From assembly GCA_032622095.1 (NCBI GenBank), contig CP136064.1, positions 50,228,073 through 50,292,072 of the forward strand: a stretch of DNA of 64,000 nt, read 5' to 3'. The position numbers and the translations under genes were made by a program. Below are positions 23,101 through 35,100 of this stretch, one piece after another (position 1 is the first letter of the stretch; every line of letters begins with the position of its first letter). Origin of the DNA: Siphonodentalium dalli (lineage: Eukaryota; Mollusca; Scaphopoda; Gadilida; Siphonodentaliidae). The notes under the pieces were generated by a model that worked only from the letters and a program-made list of their open reading frames with translations, made no database searches and had not been told where the DNA came from.

Positions 23101-26100
23101 GAACCCATTGGTATATCCCACTCTGAAAAATGTTCGGGCGGGGGGGATAATTAGTGTGAACATAAACCAAACATATAAAAACAAAATACTTTACAATATT
23201 AATGAGGAAAAAGTCGTAGGAGTGGTTCGTAAACCAGGCTATAAAACTGCTGTTCCTAATAAGAAAACAGACCGAAGAAGAGAACAATAGGAATATCACT
23301 ACTGAAATGGCAACAAGTAGAGTAAGAGTTATTTCATATTGAACTCACTTAAAGACGAGTTCACAAATCCATACATTTCACTGGTATGTACTATGAATAC
23401 GGTCCCATCACTATTAAATGTATATACCAAATAGACTGTGGTATTCAGGACAGAATACTGATGGCCCTTGTAACAAGAATATATTGTTGCTTGAAATATT
23501 GACTATAGCAACACACACCTTTACCACAATACAAATACTCAAATTACTCAATCAAAATGAATTTACATTTTTATGTGACACATTGGGTGATAGGTAGCGC
23601 CAACGTAAATATTTTATAACCCGCTTGTTACTATAAAACACATCAATCCTCCATCGCAATCCATGTCAATGTTTGTGGAGTGGAACAACGTTAACGTCAC
23701 ACAATGGAAATGACATTGGACTCGATAATGAAATAGAAACTTTAAAATATTAAAGATAAGAAAATACGTTGAAAAATTATTGTCAGTTAGGAGATGTTGG
23801 TTGGATGTGTAATGAGTGTTACTGGCAATAGTTTATGAAAATCTTGTAATCGCAAAAGGATAATATAACTTTGTGCGACCCTTACACTAGTGCACTCATG
23901 TCATAAACTGATGGCCAGTAACACACACCTGAGGTTCTGTGTATGTCTTTCCACATGATGAGTGAGGACACCAGAGAGAAAGACAGAAGAAAGAATAAGA
24001 ATTATAGCAGAGAATGAGAAGGAATCACACACTATTTATATGTAATCTTTGTTATGTTTTGGTGATTTAAGTAATAAAGGGAATCATTCCACACAAAGAG
24101 TTGATGCACATGTATTTGATTAGCGGCACTATTAAAATCATAGAGTTTCAAAAGGGAAATGAATTTTGGTAAATCTATTGTCTACATGACTCCTAAATAC
24201 CATGCCATAATATCCCCCTGATTAGTTAATTTGTTCCTGAACTGCATGTCAAAATGCCTAAATATTGGATGGAAAGATAATAGCTAAAATTTAAACAAAC
24301 AATAGTGGAAGGACCCAGATGAACTTGAAGGTTTGTTCTCCCATGATGGTTTACCACCATGTCAAAATTATTGGTTCCTGAAATACATAGCTGAAATTAT
24401 TTCAGTCTTAATCATTTAGACAAAATGGGATTTTTTTAACTCCATCAAGAACCGTGACAGAAATCAAGGGTCCTGGAAAAATTTGAAGTGCATGGTAAAG
24501 ATGCCACTTAATATGATGTGGCTCTGGAATAAATTCAATCTGATATGTTGCGATAAGCAATTACAAGTATGACCAATCTGCAAACGAGGCAGCCATATCT
24601 TCTAAAGGAGGCAGCCATATCTTCTAAAGCAAAGCAAGCTTTTCATGATGAATTAATGGTCTTGATTTTACCAATGCCATGAAAGGATGAAATGAATCAA
24701 TCACGTGAGCTATAATAAGCAGAGCTTCTGCAGTCTAAGGTTTACCTGTTAAGTTTTTAAAGAAAAACAATGAATTGTTTATTGAATATGGAATATTGAA
24801 TTAACTTTCAATGTAATTTTATTTCATAACTAAGTCTCATCATTACTACTCCCTACACTTTGTACACAGTGGGAGGTGGCATCTGGGGTCTGTGCAAACT
24901 ATTAGAATCATTTGCATGATCAAGAGCTACAGGTGGTAGGTGGACACTATATTATACCATGCTCCAAATTGGATCATTGAAATGATTCTTCATTCTCACA
25001 GAAACACTACTTTTATAATTTATAGCACATTCCTTGGCCACATTCTGCTCCCATGTGACATGTTTGACCAATCAAGAGGTTGATATGAATGCAAGATGGG
25101 AGCTTGCAAACTCAAAACATAAACATACAGTAATGCTCTAAGTAATCAACTTCTTAACCACAGCAGAATTATGGGTAACTTTTCAGGATTTAGTCGGAAA
25201 TATTGCTTGTTGCCATTCATCGGAAAGCTCTCGGGGAGAGCTTTCCGATGAATGGCAACAAGCCATATTTCCGACTAAATCCTGAAAAGTTACCCATAAT
25301 TCTGCTGTGGTTAAGAAGTCGATTACTTAAGAGCATTACTGTACATTCCACACGCCTCCTATTGATTTCAGCTTGGGTTGATATCAGGCCTGAGTTCAGT
25401 TTGCCTGTCACATGCAGAATGAGGTCCCAAGAGGGTGAACTTAGTACGCTATCCCGTACCATGGGCTAGCATCACCAAATTCACCCTCTGGTGACCTCAT
25501 TCTGCATGGCCTCATCTGCTATGGGGGACATAGACTCAGATTGAAATTCCCAAATGGTGAATATTGTGATGTACATCCATTGGTATCTCGATTATGCAAT
25601 GGGTCGTCTGCCAATTTGGGGATATAGAGAAACTAAACTAAAAAAGAAATAGAATCTATTTGAAGACGTTTCTATAGATATTTGATAATAAAGAAACTTT
25701 CCTGAGAAGATGAGGCCTAAGCAGAATGAGGTCCCCAGAGGGAGAATTTAGTATGCTAGCACGCTATGCGGAATAGCGTCACTAAATTCACCCTCTGTGG
25801 ACCTCATTCTGCAAATGACAGACACGCTTTAATCTGGCTTCGTTGATATCTATCAAACATGATATAATTAGAGTACTAAGCACTGATTGCGGACTCTCTT
25901 ATGATATAGATGAAGTGTCACTGCATACAATCATTTACTTTGTTTAACAGATGGGTAAATATCGTAATTTATGGCTGCACCCTGAGTGGATAGATATTTT
26001 ATGCCTGAATAAATTCCTTGGCCACCAAAAACAGACTTTAGCAGTATTGGTATGATCATAAAACATCCTTGCGAAAGTTTCTCAAAAGATCAATTATAAA

Positions 26101-29100
26101 ATAATTGGAGAGCTGATTGTTACAAAACAAGTCGAGTTAACAAGGGACAAAACAAAAATACAGAAAGATTTTTTTGGAAAGCAGAATTAAAAAACAACAA
26201 TTTGTAACATTGCAAGAAGAGAAAATGAATGTATTGATAACATTGAAGCTCAAAATAACAACAGGAATCTAAATGCCTCCTATTAATCCCTCAATAAAAC
26301 ATACATCAAATTTGTTGTCAATTGGGATAAACCATAAAATAAGCTATAATCTTAAAGACAGAATGACACTTTTTCAACTTGAGTCCCTTGTTTTTCATGG
26401 AAAAAAAATCCTCCTCATCTTGCTTCATACTAAGCTAACATTAGAAAAATTCACCATCTTGATAGCTTGCCATTCAGTGATCTGGTAAGTGTTGGTAGCA
26501 CTGAGGTGATGATGTTAATATATCTACCACCACAATGAGTAAATTTGGATGAAGTTTCTCGTAAGTCGTGTTTGGAGGGTTATTTTGATTGTACACATAG
26601 AAGAGCAACATGCTGGAAGGAAATATTCTTACCATTAATTTATATTGCAGGCGATGTGAAGAGAGAAAATAAAAGATTAGAGTTCGATAGATAATAATAT
26701 AGTAATAAATATAGCAATATTACCAGGCCATTTGTTGAACATATTATCCACACATTTCCCGCCAATGAATATAATCCTTCTGCATAGATATGTATTATTA
26801 GTATATGTTTAGCTGTCTGCAATTTGCTTATATTTCCTGAACAACCCACCAGATGAATAAAAGACCATTCCAATGTACACTTTTTATAACTGAAAGGAGA
26901 ATCCATTTAGTAAAGAAAGAGTTAACAAAAGTTCTCTCACTCTGGTATTAGGCCAGGTGCAATGAATATTAACTTACATAGAGCCAAATCAATGTATTAA
27001 TGTTGAATTATTGAAGCAATAATTTAATTCAAGCATACAGCTTATTTCCTTATTCTCATTAAAAAAATTCTCATTTGGCTGGGCAGTGTCAATATTATGG
27101 ATTATCTACCAGTTCAGATAAAAAACAAATGGTGCATCTAAACATGTACTGGTACATCAAACGTAAATTCTTTCAGTCAAGCTTTGAAATAATTTAGGAA
27201 TTCACTGCATAATATTATCAGTTCATGCTTTCTGACTGTCGAAAAACTTACAAGGTAAAGAGTATTTAATCTATTATATATTTTGGAACTTCTGTCTGTC
27301 TGTGTGTATGTGTTTTATAGACTCGAAAACTGCTTGACCGATCTGACTTGAATTTGGTATGTAGGCCTACTTTGATCCCGGGAACAATATGGGGGGGGGG
27401 GGGGGTTCCAATTTCATGTGCGACCGTGTCCTTGCTCATATAGGCATGTTTCTGGACCGATCGAACAATAGTTTTTTTCTTTCTCCTAATACTTTTCAAC
27501 GTTGTTTTCTCGTTGTCCTAACAAAGAAATCCCTAAATAGCCCGGACAAAGTCAGGCACATCAGCTAGTTCTAATACAAAATGTTTTTTGTCAGTGATGG
27601 CCATAATTGGCACACAAATCAGAAAAGCCAAACACTACTGTTCGCTGATGACTTCAATTACGAGAAAGAGTTCCAAATGATTCTAATTTTGTCACGTTGG
27701 TATAAACATATAATATATTAGCTCTTCCACAATTCGTGACATGTTCATAAGGATTTCATCATGATTTTGGAGAGGGGCTTATTCTAATTTATAAAGTACC
27801 AGGTGCACCCGATCCCCTGTGCTTTCTGTTTGAAGTATTATTCTTCATGTTTTTGCTGTTTTCTTTCATAAATGTTTGGGCACAATAAATGTGTTTGAAA
27901 GGCCATTGACCATGTTGAACTTGAATGAAGTTGTTCAATAATGGGATGCAATGATTAAGTCACTAAGAGAAGCACTTATTACATTTCTATGCATGATTTC
28001 CATTGAAAACGCCTTTAATTAAAAATGGTAATGTCACAAGTGAATTATATCATTTCTCGTGACGTCATTGACATAACGCGCTAACTGAGCTAGACTGAAT
28101 TTTCTATGTTTGATCTTTCTCCACATCGGGACTTTCAATCATTAATTATGGGTGTTTTAATCATATTTGGCGATCCAAATTGATGCAGAAGTGTAATAAA
28201 TAGAGTAATCAATTAGTTCCGAGAATTACGTTAAATAATTCACTCGAGGCGAGAGATGTAAACACTTAAGTAAGAAATTCATGCACGCTAATACGCACTC
28301 GTTTCTTACCGACGTCTCTAGCCTCGCGTGAATTATTTAACATAATTCTTGATTTTACTCTCTATATAATGCTCAGGATTAAAGATGCCCTGTCTGATTT
28401 GATACAATAAAACCACCAACTGTACGTCTTCAATACCAGAAAATAATTAAATCGGGCCCATCACCCCATTAATTAACCCTTTCATGATGGGAGCTGTGCT
28501 GGTACAGTATTGTAGATCCTGTGCCAGTGCATTCACTTATATATGCGAGTCTCCCATGGGAGCCTAGCATATATAAGAAAATGCACTGGCTAACAAGGCC
28601 AAGGTAAAATTGTTAGGCCAATATATTCTCTTATATATAAGAGGCTCCTTATGGGAGACTCTAATATATAAGAGAATGCATTGGCACAGGGTTTTCACAA
28701 AATTTCAGGAAGCTCAAGGTATGGACGGGTTAATATGAGGTTTTTATGACCAGATATTGACTTTCAAAAGAGGAAGCTTTAACAAGTTTAGAATTTTTAT
28801 CAGCCTAGCAAAAATTCAAATGACCATCTCTTATAAAGAGCGTCCATTCTCCTGTTGCCCAAAAGCGGAAGATAATAAAAAGCATTTTGAATTATGATCC
28901 TTTGTACTAGTTCTAAATGTTAAATGATGGATTCTAATGTTTACTGTGTTGTGCTGGTGATTGCGAGTATTTAGTGCTGTTCTTTTGCCCAGTAAGCTGA
29001 AAATTATCACTGAGAATTTTGACTAATTTAGGGCTAAATTGGACAGGGTATCTTTAAAATTTGGATTTGAATACTAGATTCACATGAGACTGACCTTTCG

Positions 29101-32100
29101 GCTGAGTCTGCTATCTGCTTCTGTAGATTGGACACCTGACTTTCAAGCTGAAAAAACAAATTAACAACTGCAGTGATTTATCAGAGACAAATGGCGACTT
29201 TGAGGAGAGTGAATGTGCTGTGAGAAAATTTTTATTTAACCCTTTCTGTACTAAATATTCATTGACGGGTAGTCCCCTTAGGAAATGTTCAGATAATAAG
29301 CTTAACCAATTACCATAGAACTAATTAACTGAATTTTCCAACCAATGAATAAGTATCCTTCTGCTCTTGTATTATTTGTTAGTTTGTCTGTTGTCTGCTT
29401 ATATTTCCTGAACATCCCTCCAGATATATAATAGACCATTCCAATGTTAACTGTTATAACTGAATGGGAGAATCCATTAAGTAAAGAAAGGGTTAAAAGA
29501 ACAGACTTGGTTTGAAAGCCTGCGATAGGTTAAAATCAGGGAAGCTCACCCGGAGTCAATTCAATATGGCCAGGATTCAAGGGAGTATCCAATAGAATTT
29601 GGACATCCATACTTTTGATGACAACTTACATATCGCAGAAAAAACACAAAAGTCAGAATCAGAAATGATGTCCTGCATATGTCTAATTAACAAGATGTTT
29701 TGGGTAATTAAATTAATGCATTGAATACCAAAATGTGAAAATAAAAAAAAAACCAGAGACCAACACTATTGAACTTCGCATCTAGATCTAAATTCTATAG
29801 ACTTACTCGTTTTCTCTCCTCAGCGACAAGTTCGGCTTTAGTTAACTCCACTCGCATCTTGTCTCTTTCTGCTTGTGTATCCTTCAAACTGTTCTGCATC
29901 ACAGCCAATGTCTCTTTAGCCTGAGTACTGTGAACACATACAATTGAGTTACAATGAATTATCTATTAGATGCAGAGATTGCTATGTGGCAAATGCCAGA
30001 ATAAAAAAAACACCCATCTCTTTAATTTTGTAAAATAAGGTGGGTGGGTTGGAATTCAAAGCCAGGGAAACAAAAAGGGGATAATTAAACTGATAAATCA
30101 CTCAACCGCGTAGAGATAAATCACTGACTGCCAGCAAGCCTGGATATAGTGTGTCTGACATTTGCAGAATGAGGTACCTAGAGGGTGAATTTAGTGACAA
30201 TATCGCACACAGTGGGCAAGCATCACCAAATACACCCTCTGGGGACCTCATTCTGCTTAAACCTCAACTGCTACATGGGAGACCTGGGATCAGATTGAAG
30301 TTCCCCAGTTTGTCATGTTCACATATTAGTCACCTCGATTATGCAATTTATCTTCTGCAAATTAGGGGATATAGAAACTGAATAGAACAGAAAAGGTAAC
30401 TAAAGCAATGTTAATTTAAGACTCTAGATACTTCCCAACTTCCCAGAAGATGAGGCCTCAGCAGAATGAGGTCCCCAGAGGGTGAATCTGGTTACGTTAG
30501 TATCTGTGGACCTCATTCTGCAAATATCAGACCCACTGCCAGGAAAAATTTGACAATACTGCCCAGATGCACGAATCAAGTTACTTTCCCTTGGTGTGAA
30601 TCATACGTACATCACTGTTTCTTGATAATCGAGGCAGGTTTAGGACTAATGCGCTATGCACCTTACTGATTGAGCCACAGGGGTACTCACAGGTGTCTCT
30701 GAAGATCCTCAACCCCGGACGCTTCCTGTGACATCTGCATGAGTGCTTCACCCTGCTTGGCCAGGTCGACTTTTGTAGTTTCAATCTGTTGGATTATTAA
30801 GAGCATATATATTCACATTATGTCAATAGCTTAGTCAGTACGAATATGTATTGTGTAGTAGTATATTAGTAGGGTTCTCACAACTTAACAGATAAAATGA
30901 GATGTGTGCTTGATCAAATAAAAGCATTACCACATATATATTAAAAACTAGAAAATGTGAATAATCTGTTCTTGTAATCACTTTTCTTATCTTTTCTTAT
31001 CTTTCTTTGGAAAGTATCTTTTCTTTATTATCAAATTAACAAGTTTATTTGGTTTAGTTTTTATAAACTTTCTTTTCTTTTTCAGTTCAGTTTCTCTAAT
31101 CTCCAATTTGACAGATGACACATTGCATAATCAAGGTGCCCAATGGGTGCACATCGCCATCTTCACCATCTGGTAACTTAAATCTAAATCTAGGTCTCCC
31201 ATAGCAGATGAGGCCATGCAGAATGAGATACCAACAGAGTGAATTTGTTGACACTAGCCTGATAAATTCACCCTCTGTGGACCTCATTCTGCAAATGTCT
31301 AGCACCATATTTTCAGGCCCGAAAGCTCACAGAGCTTTCCGATGAATGGCAACAAGCCATATTTCTGACTAAATCCTGAAAAATTACACATAATTCTTCT
31401 GTGGTTAACCCTTTACCCAACAAACCGGCCAAAAACGGCCAAATAAAGCTGCAACAGCCTAAATTATCTTCCGTCTCTCAATAAAACCATACAAATATGG
31501 ATATCATTGGAACCGGCTCCTTGACCACATTGTGATAGTTACAGTTATGCCCTGTGCCAATGCATTCTCTTATATATGCGAGTCGACCATAGGTCGCCTC
31601 GCATATATAAGAGAATGCATTGGCCTAAAAAAATCTTTTTTTAACACTTTTTACCATTTTTCTTACATTCTTTAACAATTTTATAATTTTTAATGTGTTA
31701 AGCCAATGCATTCTCTTATATATGCGAGGCGACCAATGGTCGACTCGCATATATAAGAGAATGCATTGGCACAGGGCCCTTCTGTTGGGTAAAGGGTTAA
31801 GGAGTCGATTATTTATATGGGAAGCTGAAACAGCCTATGAACTGTTGCATATTTGCAGGCAGTAAGAAGTAAATAATGTGTTCTATAATAGCTTTCACAT
31901 TGTTGTACCTTGATATCCGAATACAATAACAAATGCTATGCAGAATAAGCCAAAGGTTATAGCACAAAATAATCATGAAACTATACCATATCTATACAGT
32001 ATACTCACTGGCGTCAATGAGTCTAGAATCTAAACTTATGTTCATAAAAATAATCTAAATCAAACTGACCTAATTAAAAATAATTTTTAGCAGATTTTTA

Positions 32101-35100
32101 GTTAGGTTCTATCACAATTGATGTTGATGTGGTGAGCTCAGAAAGCATTTATACAAATTGACACGTACCTCTTTTTTCAGATTTTCCACCTCAGATTTCT
32201 TATTTTCAAGAGATTCTGTAGCCTCAGATAACTGCGTTGATAATGCTTGTTTCTCATTCTCAGCTGCATCTCTCTCAAATTTCATGTTCTTTTCTGCCTT
32301 TAGTGCCTGGAAAAGTGAAAAAGATGAATTATTATGTCAAGACATTGGGAGTATGAGACCACGAACATATTTGAATTTTATGGCCCTAACAGTTATAAAC
32401 TAACTATCATAAGTTCAACTTATCTGGAATTGGAGAAAACATTTTTGGTTGCTACAGTCAATTTCAGTTAATTGCATATCGTTTAAATGCATATTTCGGC
32501 TATCTGCATAAAATATGCATGCACCAAACCATTTTCTCATAAAAAGACTATTTTTTAATCGTTTATTTGCATAAGGGTCGGACTCTATTCCGTTTTTATG
32601 CATACGAAAATCGCCAAAAATGTTGATGAGAAGGGGTAAAAAGTCACCTGATGGTGTCGAAATTATAGCAATTTGTAAAATTATTTACCTTGAAAAACGT
32701 TTTTTATGGGAAAACTTAATGCAAAGTTGTTGAAGATGACCATCGCGAGAGCGAAGACGGCAATTTTCAATTTCATAACACACGTGGTTTTCTATCTCTT
32801 CTCAGTAACATGCTTCTGTTGGCACACATTTCCTGTATGTTTACATATTTATTTGTGAATTGTATGATTTATTAAAATTTGAATATTTATTTGGTTGTTT
32901 GTTGAGTTTGTAAACACCTGAAGTTCCAGTTGCAATTCTGAGAATTCAATGTGAAAGGAAGATTCCCGGGAATTCCCCAACAAGGAAGTGAACTAAACCG
33001 AAACCGAAAGTGCTTTTCTATTTCTTCTAACATGCTTCTGTTCACAAACATTTCCTGTATGTTTCCTTATTTCTGTGTGAATTATATGAATTATTAAAGC
33101 TTGTATATTTGTTTTGTGTAAAAATAAAAACGATTGTAAACACTTGCAGTTAGAATTCCTATTGAATGTGAAAGGACGCTTCCGCGAATTCTATCAATAA
33201 AGTGTCAAGGTCGCCGACACAAAAAGAAGGCCAACACAGTAATCTCTTTGTTTCTGAGCCGACAATAATTTAATGAATAGAAACATGTTTACATAGTGAT
33301 GGCTTATCATTAACTGAACAGCTGGTTGACATCACTGTTTCCCCAAGTTAGACACAAAGACTAAAACAACACGGTCTTTGTTTCTCATCCCGACACACAT
33401 GGTGTCGTGTTTTTACAATGATTTCAACTCATTAGTGTAACAATGGTTCACTATGATTTATTGTCGGGTTTTATCAAAACATTTCTCAGTATAAAGGCTA
33501 TTGGTTATCAGTGTACAGCATATCATTCATCATGTCTTCAAAACTGCCAGAATACCTGAACGCATATGACCCAGCTGATATCTACAACGCGGACGAGACG
33601 GGCCTTTACTATCGAGCGCTACCAAATGGGACATTAGCCAGGAAGTCGGAGTCGTGTAGTGGCGGAAAGAAGTCAAAAGACAGATATACAGTTCTTGTAG
33701 CTTGTAACATGACGGGTTCGGACAAGCGACGACCATTGGTGATTGGGAAGTCCAAACAGCCGAGATGCTTCCGTGGCAAGAAGAACCTGCCGATGCCATA
33801 CAAAAATAATAAGAATAGCTGGATGACCGCCATCTTGTTCGTAGACTGGCTAAAAGACTTTGACAGAGACATGCGACGCCAGAAACGACAAATCCTACTC
33901 CTCGTCGACAACTGCTCGGCACACCCACCCGACTCTGCGAAGGAGCTGACCAATATAAAGATCGCATTCCTTCCGCAAAATACAACCTCGATTATTCAGC
34001 CATGCGACCAGGGAATCATCGCCAACCTCAAACAGTTGTACAGAAAGCAAGTGGTCAGGAAGGTCATCGACATGATTGATACAGACACCAACTCAACAGC
34101 CAGTCAAATAACGAAGACTATCGACCTCCTGGAATCTATGCACATGCTGAATCGATGTTGGTCAGACGTGAAGCAGGAGACGATAGCCAATTGCTTCAGG
34201 AAGGGCGGCTTCCGAAAATCGGAAGACGACAACCCGACAACCGTTGAAGACGAAGATCCATTGGAGGACATCACCATCCCCGATGGATATTCAAAAGAAG
34301 ACATCCAGGAATTCATCATGACCGATGAAGAGGTAGATTGTTTCGGCAGCCCGACCGATGAAGAGATAGCAAGTGAAATCCGACCCGCAGCTCCCGAATC
34401 TGACGACGATGACGCTGAATATACTGTTCCAATAATGCCCATGCAGATGACCGAGGGATTCAGTAACATGAGACAGTTTTTTGAAGAAAACGACGATGAC
34501 GACACAATGGACTGGAATGCGCTGTACTATTTGCAGAAACGTTTCCAGAAAATAGTTAGCAAGAGGCGACGACAGTGTGCTATAACCGAATTTGTAAACT
34601 GGATTCCGTAAATGTGATTTATTAATGTTGTTGTTGTTGTTGTTGTAATTGTTGTTTTTATCATGTTCGTTTAAATTAAAATAAAGTATTAACCACAATT
34701 GCGTACTCAATACATATCCATTCTGTAATGGAAATAACAAGGAATGTGTTTGGTCTGGCCTCCCATACATATCCATTCTGTAATGGAAATAACAAGGAAT
34801 GTGTTTGGTCTGGCCTCCCATACATATTTATCTATAAAATTATGGGATGGGAAATTAAAAACAACACGTTCACAAAATGGTTTTTTTTGTGTGTGATAAT
34901 GATGGTATGTAATCATTTTATACATGTAACAACAAATAAAGATGTTAATGAATCAGTTTATTGACATAATAGTAATTTACAACAAGGTATGAGATGAAAA
35001 TATGATACAGCAATCTAATGATTTCGCTATTTCGTGGTACTACGTACTGTACAAACTAAACAATCTTAAGAACCTCAAATGGGGTGATGGGGTGATTTCG

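Larger units (their letters stand above)
20590..29094 (-). other. CLIP1 intron w11-w12 (8.5 kb)
   Basis: Holds P3 and P3b (21240-23155), F (25128), G (25405), C (26728), the Helitron-like element, an inverted repeat (28218) and B (28473). 23160-25080 and 25860-26700 show nothing recognisable. Confidence 0.75.

Noticed and set aside
33530-34821. Minus-strand ORFs opposite the Tigger transposase
   Set aside because: No family resemblance; they arise from the GC-richer codons of the true plus-strand ORF.
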